The notes beneath the pieces were generated by a model. That model did not search any database. It saw only the letters and a program-made list of their open reading frames with translations, and was not told where the DNA came from. The position numbers were made by a program, and so were the translations under genes. A stretch of DNA of 64,000 bases from Sisyra terminalis (taxonomy: Eukaryota > Arthropoda > Insecta > Neuroptera > Sisyridae): contig OY292276.1 in assembly GCA_958496175.1 (NCBI GenBank), positions 16,510,001 to 16,574,000 of the forward strand, in the 5' to 3' direction. Shown one piece after another: positions 48,311 to 60,231 of this stretch. How positions within the stretch are numbered: position 1 is the first letter of the stretch; the number at the start of each line of letters is the position of its first letter.

Positions 48311-51130
48311 CTTTATAATGATCGAAAACTGAAAAGAAGAGTTTCTGGTGACCAAGTTGTATAGGAAGTACCACTCCATTGGGAGTAGTCTCCATCACGC
48401 CATCAAATTGGAAAATAGGACTTGGATTCTAATGGCCAATTTAAGTAATTAAAAAATACTTTAAGTTCATCAAAATATAAAAACAATGTTGTTTTGTGAT
48501 ATGTAGCATAAACTGTGCGTAGTTTGATACATAATTGATAGCTGTTTACTTTCCGGTAATATAAGAACAAAAAATCGTTTTAATCGCAAAAAAATATTGG
48601 AGATTTTGATACCGAACTTCAAATCTGAAATTTTCAGTGTTATCTTTATGAATACTGGTAGATTTACATATCAACGGCAAACGTATTCATACATATTTCA
48701 AAACGGTAAATCATAGAAATTTAAAAATTTATATATATATGCTTGTTGGACCATCTTTTTGGACATTTCATATTTTAGTAAACATTGACTGTATAAAATA
48801 CTAAGTATATAAATTTGCAAATTTTATAACGCAGAATTTTTTAAGTGACCTAGAATCCTTTTTTAAACTCTTTACAATGATATGCTTTGTAGAGTATCGT
48901 TTTATGTTTCGGAGGTAAAATAAAATAATAACTAAAATTTTAACAAGAAATATATGTTTTTATCTCTTACGTATAGTCGAATGTTTGGTTAATTGTGGTA
49001 AAGAAGCGAGAACGAATTAACAATGAAAACAAATTCATATATTAAAACGAGAAAATAAAAAATATTTTTTTCGTATTAGGAAGTTATGTGATGAAATGCA
49101 TTCTATTATTTTTTCTAATTCTACTAGAAAATTAAATATTGAAAAATAAAGCGGAAGTTACATCTTTCTAAATCCCAATGAAATGAAGTAAGTGACGTTT
49201 TTGAATTAAAATTAATATCAGGAATATAATTATAAGATCAAAAGAAAAAAAGGTTTTAAAACCATTTAAGTTATTCTGATGTAATTTAAACAAAGACAAG
49301 TCTTTGTTTTTGTTAGCGATGAACTTTTACGTTTGCATTTCAACTAAAGAGTTTCAAACATTTGCGTTTAAGATTTCTTTTGCTTCCAACAATGTTTTAG
49401 ATGTCAACTGCATCCCTCCAATTATTCACGCTAGATATGTTGATATTTAATTATTGTGAAATGTTTTTTATGCTATAACAGCTGTAAATAAGTGCAGATA
49501 CATTTACTGTGTAAAAAAGCTCTATGAGTCAATCTCGACAAAAAATTACCGAAAACTACTGACGTAATTTAATTTTATATTCAAGAGTTTTTCATGCCTT
49601 TTATGACTATATCACTAAGCTAAATTATATTCACTGCGTAATACTTCTTTCATCTTTATTTAATCCCCCGAAATAAATTGTATGAAATTTTAAATCCAAT
49701 TGATTTAAGTGCTTTTTTATAGCTACTTTGAAAATTTATTTCTTTGCACCTATTTTAATATAACGAAAATAACGTCTATTTATGTTGTTAAATGATATCC
49801 TTCCTTCCATGAGACTTGCTGAAAGAATAATATTTCAAACATTTTTATTGTAGACAGAAGGGAGAATATTATAAAAGAAACTAAATGGGTGTTTATAAGT
49901 ATCAAATTGGGGGGTGAAAGAATAATAAACAACTTGAAGATATGCGCACGTAGTTAAGGGTGCTGATGCATATAATAAAGATGGTAAAGACGGGATGAGT
50001 CAATTTTCTTTTTGAATAAAAAAAAACCAATGAATGTCGCCCACTCAATACAAATGGAGAGAGTATAAAAAATCCCATCAAAATTTCCAATTAAATTTTT
50101 GCATTTTAAACAGTGGTTTTCAAATTTTCACACATTATTATTAAACATATTTTTCGTCATAATTTTCTTTGAAAAAAAGCCGAAAATATTCGTTTTAAAT
50201 ATATATATATTTTTGTTCACCAAGAGCTTTGCATTGGTGAAGCTCACTAAGACGGATTCTTTTCATGTGATAAATAGCGCACTCGTGAGATATAGGGGAG
50301 AAAATAATAATGAATGTTATGCAGGGAATTTGAAAACTGCAGAAATCACTGCGCAGAGGAATAAAATGGATACGAACACAAACATGAGTTATTTTTATTA
50401 TTATATTTTCGATACAAACAATAAATATTATTCGAAAAATAAATATTTTACATCGGTATAAAAATTATACCTCTGCATATGTACAACGCATAGAAAGGCC
50501 AATACAGTATATCAATTACTTCTATGTATTCTTAGCAAAAATTTTCCATGGTTTCTGAAATGTCACTGTACATGATAAGTTAAATCACTTTGAAGAAAAA
50601 AAATAAGTTTAAAATACTGCGGTACGTACTTTTCTTTTTGAATTTGCGGAGTATGAAAATTTATAAGATAAAAGTTTTAAATAAGTAAGAAAACTAGTCG
50701 TATTTTCTTTGGAAAACTAAGCTCATGTAAGCAATGTAGCTGTAGTAAGCAAATTATATAGCTGTACATAGTACAGCAATTTCATTTAAGTTCCTTTATA
50801 AGATCAAAAGATTTTTTATTGCAAAAGCTTGACATAATGAACTTTCGGTGTAATATTTTTCAATTTTTTTAATTACCAATTATTTGTACTTCTATGACCA
50901 TTCGGCATAATCATCATATAAAATTTAACCGATTACAGATGATAACATAATCAATGCATTATAAATTCGATGTCGAAACAGAAATTGTTTCACTTCAATT
51001 CTTAAAGTATAATTTTATTTGTAGTTTTTCGATGTACGCATCTACCTACTGCGTATATTTTTGTCTCTTTTCTATCTTTTGAAGTGTAATTATTCAGGAT
51101 ATACGTAAAGCATTTAGACGATATTGCAAA
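48311..51130. other. AT-rich non-coding stretch
   Basis: No gene was recognised. A CAGTGGTTTTCAAATTTT phrase at 50111 resembles a hAT-type end, but no partner end was found. The 120-codon frame at 50099-50461 has no domain, starts in that phrase and is probably chance. Confidence 0.4.
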
Positions 51131-51290
51131 TTTGCAATGCATGATGGAAATAAGTGGCGCCGCCACTTGTGTATTTCCAGATCTAGCATAAACCGAAATT
51201 ATGTATAGTAACTACAGTAATACTAATTAGTACTTCAGACACTCTTGTGGTGGCGCCACATTTTGTCACGTTTCTCATCGTGCATCGCAA
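51131..51290. repeat. 160-bp inverted repeat with paired GTGGCGCC cores
   Basis: The left arm starts TTTGCAATGCATGATG (51131-51146) and the right arm ends CATCGTGCATCGCAA (to 51290), with few mismatches. Each arm carries a GTGGCGCC core. On the left it is AAGTGGCGCCGCCACTT (51152-51168), itself a palindrome; on the right it is TTGTGGTGGCGCCAC (51245-51259). It could be a small MITE. The GGTGGCGCC core also resembles insect CTCF binding sites. There is no coding sequence. Confidence 0.6.
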
Positions 51291-51959
51291 GACTGGAATA
51301 TCTTCTTACACAATATTACCTTACGTTTACCATTATTATTTAAACACAAATATAAGTCTGATGCCTGATGATTTTAGTTTAATTTTCATATTATCAGGTG
51401 TTGTTGACATTGCAGAATGTTTGTTAAACTTTGCAATATTATTGTAGTTTTGATTTTTTTTTCAGAGTGGTTAATAACAATGATACTTGCTGCGTAATGG
51501 TTTACACGAGTGTTTCTTGAAGTGTAGCACACTATACCGGTTCTGGACCTCCAATTGATGTCATTCTTTTTACATTAATACAGTGTGTTTTCCCTTTGTA
51601 ATTACTAGTCATTGAAAACTTATTTTTTTATTTATTCATTTTAATATAAAACTATCATTCTATACTCTTGCTAAAACTGACAAAAAAAAGCAATTATATA
51701 TTTCCCGAAAAAAAGTTTATCAATGAAAAAAAATTCAACATTACACTATATGGTTTACCGATGTTCTACATGTAATTGTTTCATGCTTTACCATATAATT
51801 TTCGCCTTTATTGGTGACACGATATTTTTAATACTTTTAAGTGCATTCAACAATCTTCTAAAGAATCCAGTGGCTACCCTTACCGGTAATGCTCTTGATT
51901 ATTTTTATTTGGACTTATGGGAGATCTTTTGCATGATAATAAAACATAAATTGCAAATA
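51291..51959. other. AT-rich non-coding stretch
   Basis: Nothing recognised. The 140-codon frame starting at 51723 begins in AT-rich DNA and runs into the next, more complex region; its N-terminal half looks like chance. Confidence 0.35.
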
Positions 51960-52548
51960 AAAAAGGCTAGGTCTGGCTCGGTTGAATGCACGAAAACGCA
52001 ACGTTCCAACCACCCAAGTATCACCCCTGTTAACGCCAATATCTCCGAGGAACACAAATGTAAATTGTGTAGAAACAATTCTACATCGGTCCATCATCAA
52101 CCCTTTACAAGCTCCAGAAAAAAAAAACACTTCAATAATCAATGAACCTCATGTGGAAAAATTTTGAAAAAAATTGATTTAATGTCGGTAAATAACCAAA
52201 AAAAAAACTAAAGGCTCATTTTTGGTTTCTAAAATTCCCCAAAAAAATGCTTCTCCTTCTCAATTGAAATCAATACTAAGACAAATATGAAGCAACTTTA
52301 ATTCTAACTTACAAATGAAAATCAACTGAGTTATATCATCAACTGTTATACTGTTAAAAATACAGACATCGATTCCGGAATTGAAAAGACAGTGGTAGAC
52401 GATTCAAAAGCTCGTTGAGATTTATCTTAGCATTGAAAAGTATCAATCAACACATAAATCCCAGAAAAATAACTCCACATTCGAGTGCTCAGTATCTACT
52501 GGAAAGACAAAGGCTCAAAGAATTAAATTATTGGCAGAAAAGGGGACA

Positions 52549-52906
52549 GTAGGACGTAAATTAATATACCAATATTTAAATCAGCAACGTTTTGGTTATC
52601 TATTTAGTCTTTATCAGGCATCTTAATATACAGTATATAATAAAAATCACGCGATATGTAGTTTTGCAACGAACCAAGCCACATATTTATTATTGATAAT
52701 TCTTATAATTATGTTAATTAATAATTTTATTAGATTTATAAATTTTTGTAATGGATTTAATGAAAAGCAAAATCTATGTTGCTTTATGTGGGATGTTTAT
52801 TATATACTGTAAATTAAGATACCTGATGAAGGTCAAATACATGACCGAAATGTTGCTGATTTCATTTTTGGTATATTAATTTACATTCTTTTTTCCACTT
52901 TCCTAC
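52549..52906. mobile_element. Inverted-repeat MITE-like element, copy B
   Basis: A relative of the 10161-10411 element. The left end GTAGGACGTAAATTAATATA and the right end, inverse of GTAGGAAAGTGGA...GTAAATTAATATACC, form arms of about 90-100 bases around a ~150-base AT-rich spacer, longer than in copy A. The right arm retains the best hammerhead-like motif of this family, while the left arm's copy has decayed. It appears inserted in the remnant at 51960-53130. Confidence 0.7.
52823..52850 (+). ncRNA. Hammerhead-like motif in MITE copy B
   Basis: CTGATGA (52823-52829) + A + GGTCA-AATACA-TGACC (5-bp stem II) + GAAA (52847-52850), followed by TGTTGC. All the boxes of a hammerhead core are present in order, with a perfect stem II, but with the extra A seen in the other copies. 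TGTTGC could pair with GCAACG in the inverted left arm (52584-52589). Activity is unproven. Confidence 0.35.
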
Positions 52907-53130
52907 TATCTAATTAATTAGTTAGTAAAGGTAAGTTTTTCGAAAAAGGCTCAAAATTTTTACCAAAAACTACTGCAACACTTTACAAAAACACCACAGA
53001 CTTAAAAAATTAATCCAACATAATAAACACGAACATCAGTTAATTAAATTGACACAAATGATATTGAAATCTGAAAAAAGGGCAAAACGAAATTAAATCA
53101 AATACAAGAAATATAGAAAATTCCCTTCAA

Positions 53131-54299
53131 CCACCAGAAAACTATTCACTTGTAGTTATAAATAGAGTATAGACGTATATAAACACGGATACATCGAGAG
53201 TTGGAAAATCATTTTGAAAACTATTTGTCGTAACTCATTGTTAATATCTACATAATCCACGAACAATTTAAAATGTTTGAAATTTAAACCTTTAATAAAA
53301 TATGGAATATATTAATTCAACGTTTGTAAATTTACGTTATCTAATTCATGCTTATTAAAACTTAAATAGTTTATTTAAGTCAACAGTAGCTTGTGATGCA
53401 TGATGATGTGAACATAGAGAAAAATATTTTCGAAACTTTCCGTCAAATACCGTTTAAGTAACAAATTTAAAGTAAAATATAGTTTACGTTTCAACACCTG
53501 ATTAAATCATAGAAGAAACATCAAAATTTTAAGTTTCCAAAGTTATGGCATATATAAATAAGTTTCTTCAACAATAAGTGTTTATTTTCTCCTACTTCAT
53601 TATGTCACTTACCAAGTTTAAAACTGTAAAGTTTATAATAACTTTGTTCTATTCACACTAAGAAACCAAGTTATGTTCGTAATTATAACAGGAAATAATT
53701 TCGAAATTAATTTGAATTCATGTTTTTATTATTGCGAGTTAATATACTTTTTATGGCCGTGTAACCGACGCCATTCTAAATAATAAATTTTCTTCTTCTT
53801 ATTTTTATTTTGGGTACATAAGAACACATTTATTCAATTTCTAAAAGTTCTTTATCAACTTAAATATTCTAAAATAAAAAAGCTGCAAAGTCTGTCCACC
53901 TTGAGCCCTTACAACTTATATTGAAAAACTTTTTTATCTGTTTTAATATGACTTATTCAGTACAGTTTTTCCCAAAACTTTTCTTTGTCAGCCTTTTTGT
54001 TAAAACACCTACTTCAAATGTTAACGTATAATATTTTATTTGTTCTATAAGCCAATACCGTTATTGAAAGAATGCGTTCATGATTAATTTAGGTGCATGG
54101 AATTTTAAGGGGTAAAATGAACCCTACGCGTAACTAAATATATTTGCAAATATTTTATTCATGTAAATTAATATCGACCACTAAAAACGGCGTATATTGT
54201 TTTAATTGAAATGATATTATCTGAATAGAAATGGAGAATATTTTGACTTGAATAATATTATTAATTGAAAGAGTTATTATTTAACTAGTTGCACACAGG
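53131..54299. other. AT-rich non-coding stretch
   Basis: No gene or clear repeat was recognised. Confidence 0.4.
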
Positions 54300-54560
54300 A
54301 GAAAACAGTAGACGAGCTTTAAATTAACTACAAGCATCAGTTAACTTGGGGGCGTCACCGCGAATAATCAAAGTGTCCCGTGACGTAACGTCGTGTTCCA
54401 ATTTAATTTAACAGAAAGGTTATTCGCATTGATAAATTAGAAAATGAAACCGTCCCAGACTCCCAGCTTTATTCAAATCACCATATTCCCTCTCTGTGTT
54501 CTTGACACCTAACATCTTTCTCTAAACGTTTATAATATCGAGGGAAGATCTTTTGTGTGG
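54300..54560. promoter_or_regulatory. GC-elevated island with CRE-like site
   Basis: A higher-complexity patch contains GGGGGCGTCACCGCG, GTGACGTAACGTC (CRE/bZIP-like half-sites in tandem) and CCGTCCCAGACTCCCAGC. There is no convincing open frame. The setting, inside or near introns of a neuronal adhesion gene, makes an enhancer plausible, but this is composition-based inference. Confidence 0.25.
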
Positions 54561-55728
54561 TTGCAAAAGTGTTTTCTCTTAAATTTATCGATTTTTCACT
54601 TTTTAAACATGACATTTTGTTGGGAAATAAATAAAAAAAAAAACTTTTAAAATTAAATTATGAATCCCTATAAATTTTCAAATTGAAACGATCGATTGTG
54701 ATTTACCAAAAATATACAGCACCTACATAAATTTTATTTTCCTCCCTTATTTCTTTTCAAATTTAAACATGTACAAAACATTCGTTTCGATTTTTCTTCT
54801 TCTTCTTGTTTGATGTTTCTACAAAGAAATCAGAAAAATACGTGGTCTATAAATAGATAACGACTTCGCTTTTTCTCTATAATTTAGATCTAACGTTTTC
54901 GTAAAATATAAAAGTTTGAAAAAGGAAAATATTTTTTTTTTCAATTTTTCCCAAAGAATTTCCAATTTTATTCCTAATCTGACATTAAAGGTTCATAAAA
55001 CAAAATTTTGTTTTAACAATTCCTTTTAATAGAAATAAGTATAAGTAGAACAAAAATGGTTTTAAAGTAAACACAATGGCAATTAAATATTATCAGCTTA
55101 TAACGATAAGAAATTATATTTTGATGAGAAAATAATTTAAATTTTGGCATCATTCATTAATAAAGACGACGCCGTACGAAATATAATCATATAGAGTTAC
55201 ATTCTATTTACGAAATTCTTCAGTTTGTTATAATAAAATCTGTATTTACGAGCTGTAAAGCTTTAACACCATTTTAGTAGCATTTATCTTCATCAATCAC
55301 AGCGAGTAAATTACTCTGATTAGTTGGTACATGATGAAGTTTTTAATGCTTTAGTAATAAATTTCAAAAACACAGAAATGACGATTTTCGTAATTTTATG
55401 AATTTTTAATGTTTCTTAACAAAATGAAACACTTAGCGTTAAATCTTAAGTTTTCATAAATAATGCTAATTAATTAAGCATTTAGTATGAAAAGGCCTAG
55501 TGGTATTAGGTGTACCGAAAAGAAATTTCGTTTTTAAGCTTAGTCATTCAATTGCCATTTATTGCATATACATTATTTCAAAGTGGCCCTAAAGATATAT
55601 ATTTAATGACTAGAGTGGCTTAAAAACATACAAAAATTAAAAATATTTCTTATTTCAAAATGGTAAACCAAAAATCCGAAAAAAATACAAATTTGGTATT
55701 GTATGCTCTTCGTATTCCACAGGATAAC
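54561..55728. other. AT-rich non-coding stretch
   Basis: No gene or clear repeat was recognised. Confidence 0.4.
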
Positions 55729-55919
55729 AACGTAATGTTGTTAAATTGGTAAAAATATTCAGAGGACTAGGATCAAATAACAATCAGTCAAAACTATTTA
55801 TTACATGTGCATGTAATAAATAGTTTTGACTGATTATTATTTGATCCTAGTCCTCTGAATATTTTTACCAATTTATCATCATCGCGGATCTGAAACTCTA
55901 CAAGAATGTAATGTTGTTA
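55729..55919. mobile_element. Near-perfect palindrome flanked by a 15-bp direct repeat
   Basis: Arms 55743-55807 and 55810-55874, 65 bases each, are inverted complements with only one mismatch that I can find, no indel and a 2-base spacer (centre ACATGTGCATGT). Flanks AACGTAATGTTGTTA (55729-55743) and AATGTAATGTTGTTA (55905-55919) match at 14 of 15 positions. After the right arm, about 30 bases (ATCATCATCGCGGATCTG onward) separate it from the second flank. The duplication indicates insertion of the whole unit. Its transcript would form a long hairpin. Confidence 0.8.
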
Positions 55920-57119
55920 CTTAAAACATTTTCAATGATTATCTTAACGCATTAGATGTTCGTTAATGCCAAATGTGTTTTTTAAGTTCAAGTTCGATAA
56001 TTTTCATTTCTTCAACTGGTATTAACGAAGAATGGCAAAAAATTAAACTAATATGAAGGTAAGGGAGGAAATGGTGCCAAATGTGTACCAGAGAGTCGAA
56101 GAGAAGTCAAATATTCCCAATCAATTTTATTCGATCAACCAAAAATGCCCAAGAACTGTTAACAGAGAAAATTCTATGCTGCAACACGAAAATGAAAAAT
56201 TTTTCTCCAAAAGAAAAGTCCTGGAAAAACATATAATTTAAGGGAAGGGGAGGGGTGATCTTACCGTACCCGCTATAATCTTGTAAATTTGTTCCATCGA
56301 AGTTCTATTTATTTCAATCATTACATTATTTATTAAATGGTTAAAAATTGAAAGTTAAAGTGATATTTAAAATGATTTTTTTATATTTTCCTTAATAATC
56401 AATTGATTTTTACTAATTTGGCATTGATTTCCATACTAGATGTCAAAACATTGATACTCTTGAGGCTGATTATATCATGATTTAAAATCTTAAGTTATAA
56501 CAAAATTTTGTGTTTTAATTGTATATTAAAAAATGAAATTAATTTCTGGTACATCTAATATATGAATGGCGAATTCTCCCTGAAAGTAAATTTTAATGAT
56601 ACTTTATAGCTTTGTCGGAACAAATAAAACACATAGATTTTGGAAGATTAAACTTTTTATTCCAATGATTTACTGTGAGGAAACAAAATAATAAGGGGGA
56701 AAAAAATCTTTGAATTTACTTTTCCTACAATTTTTTAAAAATATTTCAATCTGGAAAGAATTTTAATGAGGTTTTTACCATTCTTCCAGCGCCACAATTT
56801 GACAACGAATTCTTTTAGATCCCCACGAAATGAAACAAAAATGAGGATTTTTAAAATTCTTTTAAAAGATATCGAAAAAATGTAGGTAATCACTATTTTC
56901 ATTTAATATCGTCGAGCTTTATAAGAATCTGTCTTCAAATCGTGGCTCTAGAAGAATCGTAGTCTTGCCATTTTATTTAATTTTTATTTTTTCTCAGTTA
57001 GTTCTTTCATTACTCTTTAGCTTCAATGAAATATTTTTCCAATTAAACACACTTAAAATTAAAGATTATTGGTCTTTTTAATGTATTTTTAAATCAAACT
57101 TTTAGTTATACTTTATGTA
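55920..57119. other. AT-rich non-coding stretch
   Basis: No gene was recognised. The 62-codon frame 56053-56241 sits in a slightly richer patch (ATGAAGGTAAGGGAGGAAATGG and onward) but shows no domain. Confidence 0.4.
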
Positions 57120-57345
57120 TCAAAATGACCCGAATGACGTCAGTGTATAAAAGTTCCGTTGGTATTTGCGTATACGTAAATGCATAATGTATTTGACAAT
57201 GACCAATGTGGGAGTGGTTTTGATAAATATTCAAAATTTAAACAATCAAAACAAATGAGCGTCTTCAATTCTCGTAATCCTATTGGCTAATTATCTCTTG
57301 TATTGATAAGTACGAGCTGTCATCAGTTCATTGCTAACTTCATGA
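57120..57345 (-). repeat. Conserved core of foldback family, copy 3
   Basis: The reverse complement aligns with 6037-6310. On the plus strand, ATGACGTCAGTGTATAAAAG, GACAATGACCAATGTGGGAG, AACAATCAAAACAAATGA and CCTATTGGCTAAT correspond to inverted phrases in copy 1. The CRE-like TGACGTCA is retained, with TATAAAAG a few bases away. Confidence 0.7.
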
Positions 57346-57898
57346 AACATATATTAAACTTATTGATAGCTTATATAAAATATTTTCCTGATTGATATGA
57401 CTTTAAAACATTGTGGGAAAAACAGTATGAACTAAATATTTGTTTATAGGAAATTATTTTATTTTTTGTGTATAATAGATAATTAATAGATAATTACATA
57501 CTCTCGTGCATTGAAGACTGTGTACTGATGTACGATATTAGTGAATTGGTTGACGCATTCATATTTTATTTGTTCAAAATTTATTAATTTCATATGATTA
57601 AAACCCAAAATTGAATTTAGTGATAATTTAAATTGTGTTGAATTTATCAAGATAACAATTCTTTTGTTCAAGTAAGTGAAACGTTATTAAATTCTGAAAA
57701 ACAAATATCTTAGTGTAAACAGTGTTAGTGTCGAATAGGTTAATATTTTTTAATATATTTCATAATACTAAAATCTTTTAGATTTTTATAGTAATAAAAA
57801 AACTGAAACTTCCAGCATTATAGTGCTTTGTTAGTACCTATACTCCTTTTAACAGGCATTACATTATATTTCTGGACCGATTTACCATGTTTATACCC
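57120..57898 (-). mobile_element. Foldback-family element, copy 3 (partial)
   Basis: On the minus strand, the left-end module is at about 57798-57898 (plus strand: AACTTCCAGCATTATAGTGC, TTAGTACCTATACTCC, GGACCGATTTACCATG). The conserved core is at 57120-57345. The order (end, then core) matches copies 1 and 2. The opposite inverted end was not recognised, so this copy is truncated or further decayed. The 62-codon minus frame 57483-57671 is inside it and unconvincing. Confidence 0.5.
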
Positions 57899-58716
57899 CT
57901 ACACCCTTTAATACAAGCTTCAGTTCATATTTACTTTTCTAACATACGGTTTATTAGTGGGGAAATCTATTTAGGTGTGTTTATAACTTTCTTCAGTTAT
58001 AGGAATTAAAAGAAAAAAAATAAGGGAATCATTCGTAAGAACGTAAAGTACCATCAAAATAATTCAATATTTTCTGTCATGAGACAATACTATGTGCAGA
58101 AAATTGATCAGTTTCTTACTAAATCACGAAAATATGCAAAAAAAGTGAAAAACTTTTTAGATATCTTTCAAACTATACCTATGTAACTCTTTATTGTTCT
58201 ATGAGTTTGAAAAGTTTGAAAACGTGAAAATATGCCCTTAAGGATTTTTTTTTGACACTAGACTTGCGGAAAAATAATTTGATTGGAATTGTCTAAAAAC
58301 AGTATTTCTTGTCGCTAATTCTTTGCAATCTTTTGGTTTCATTTCAATATTTTTGAATTATTTTGATTTAACAATTGTCTATTTATTAATTATTGATATC
58401 AATAACGCTATGCAATAGGATAACTGATATAGTATTGTTTCTTAATTACTTTTGATGTTTTAGTACAACCAAAAGCTCAATACCAAAAATTCCAGACGCC
58501 AAAATCAGGTAAATAAAACGAATAAGTCAAATACATTTTTAATGATAAGATCAAATATCCATGAATGTATCTGACTCCTATTATTATCAGCAAACTGAAA
58601 TTGGTATACGCTTTTAATTTTTAATTTAAACAATATATAATCGTTATAGTACAAATCAATATTGCAATTTAATTACTGAATTTTAATGATCCCACCTCAA
58701 GTTACGTGCATAATAC
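57899..58716. other. AT-rich non-coding stretch
   Basis: No gene or clear repeat was recognised. Confidence 0.4.
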
Positions 58717-58738
58717 ATGTATAATGTACATTATACAT
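58717..58738. repeat. 22-bp perfect palindrome
   Basis: ATGTATAATGT followed directly by its exact complement ACATTATACAT. It is AT-rich, so it may be chance or an unstable TA-type sequence; no function is assigned. Confidence 0.6.
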
Positions 58739-58756
58739 ATTAAAGATTTCAGGAAT

Positions 58757-59130
58757 AGGGATTTGGTCGAATACCGAATAACTAATATTAGGCGAGTCTT
58801 TTGACCGAATTCGGCAACACCGGTATTACCTTTCGCGGGTGATTGGATTAATGCTATAGTTATGATGTTCAAAATGTGATAAAAAAATATTTTGCTTAGT
58901 AATTAATTGATTTTTTCTTATTTACAATTAAAAATGTGCATACTTGATATCAAAAGAGGGATAATAGTGAGGATGATTAAATGGTTGATTCGAAATTATG
59001 ACTCGTGGAAAAATGTTATGCTTTAATTTTATGTTCAGAAAACGACATTAGTTTCCGGACCCCTTAATATATTTAAAAGTATTTTTTTAAGATGGTATTA
59101 GGTATTCGACCGAATAACGAATATTAAAAA
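58757..59130. mobile_element. Possible MITE with CGAATA(A/C)CGAATA-type terminal motifs
   Basis: TTGGTCGAATACCGAATAAC at about 58761 and ATTCGACCGAATAACGAATA at about 59105 carry repeated GGTCGAATACCGAATA words. They are present both in direct and in partly inverted form, near the ends of a ~370-base segment that includes a GC-richer patch (GACCGAATTCGGCAACACCG). Such clustered ATTCGGC-type words are seen in some DNA-transposon-derived repeats. Borders and target duplication are unresolved. Confidence 0.3.
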
Positions 59131-60231
59131 AGTAGCCAAATAGACTGTGTATTGAACAATCGAATGCTTGTATACTTTATTCAGATATTTCCAGCGAATT
59201 TCTGAATGTTTAGCCTAAAATTTTGGTACAAATAACTCTTATTTCAATTTAAAAATATGGCTTCTTTTATTTTTTTAAATTTACCATTTCAACGGAAGCC
59301 AGTTTCAAAAATAACCAATATTTGATGGTTATAAATAAACATGTAATTGAAAATTGCAAGTTGAAGATACAGAAAGGTACATTTCAATTGATATGATATC
59401 CTTAAACAGCTTCAGTACTTTGAACTCGAAAAGAACTTATGTTATATACTGAACTCAGACTATTGAACTCGATAAAGCTCGAGTTTTTGCAGTGAAAAAT
59501 TATTTTATTACAAAAACTTAATCTGAAATTTTAAAATTTTGTCAGAAAAATTATTTAAAATGGATAGTTTGTATAATGTTTTAATTACTAAACAAATACT
59601 TAGTTTGAGTCTTTGATAAATTGTGTAATTGTCGACGATAAATTACATAAAATTTTTGATTTAAAAAATCTATTTTCACAGATGAAAAAAGGATATGAAT
59701 TACATAAGTAAAAAAGGTTTTAATACAAAGGAAAATTAGATAATTCTATCTTTATATAATTCAATGTTTAAAGATAGAAATTACGTCTCAATTTGTATCT
59801 CCTAAATAGCCGTTGAAAGCTCTAATTAACAAAATATATGTAAGCACTTAGCTATGGCTTTAACCGTGAAACGTTACAATATGCCAATATATGAGCGGAT
59901 CGAACCTCTATGGTCTCACATGGAGTTATCAAATATGCAATAATGAATTAATGGACTCAAAAGGAATATATTCGCATATGAATGTATAGCTTATATAATT
60001 TCTATCGCTAAATGGCGATAAACCTTGATAATAATTCAATTCAATTGAAAAAAGTTAAAACGTTTGAAAAAAAAACTATGAATAAACTCACGGATCAATA
60101 ATTTTAATGAGTGAATTTCGTTTGAATTATTTATGTGAGTTATTCAGAAATATTAGAATTTCATTTGTGAAAAAATGTATTTTTGACATATTGCATTAAT
60201 GAGGAAAAAAATGATTTTTTGATGAACTCAC
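59131..60231 (-). other. Probable intron 3' of the Ig exon
   Basis: Begins immediately after the donor site GTGAGT (complement of 60226-60231) and continues leftwards. It is AT-rich with no recognised exon. Confidence 0.5.

Larger units (their letters stand above)
51960..53130 (+). pseudogene. Possible decayed coding remnant of unknown identity, split by a MITE
   Basis: Composition changes at about 51960 to a more complex, A/C-rich plus strand resembling eroded coding DNA. Fragments readable in different frames include PTTQVSPLLTPISPRN (about 52005), STGKTKAQRIKLLAEKG (about 52497-52547) and, beyond the inserted inverted repeat (52549-52906), LQKHHRLKKLIQHNKHEH (about 52980-53035). The last is strongly basic. 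I do not recognise a family. A retroelement gag-like protein is one guess, from its basic, low-complexity nature and the retroelement-rich setting. Stops and frameshifts are frequent, and it may not be coding at all. Confidence 0.25.

Noticed and set aside
50111..50128. hAT-type terminal sequence CAGTGGTTTTCAAATTTT
   Set aside because: No inverted partner end or flanking duplication could be found nearby.
50099..50461. 120-codon plus-strand open frame
   Set aside because: No domain, signal or splice context; composition is typical of random AT-rich DNA.
51723..52145. 140-codon plus-strand open frame as an intact gene
   Set aside because: The first half is T-rich and hydrophobic by composition, and the second half changes character; better explained as chance extension into an eroded remnant.
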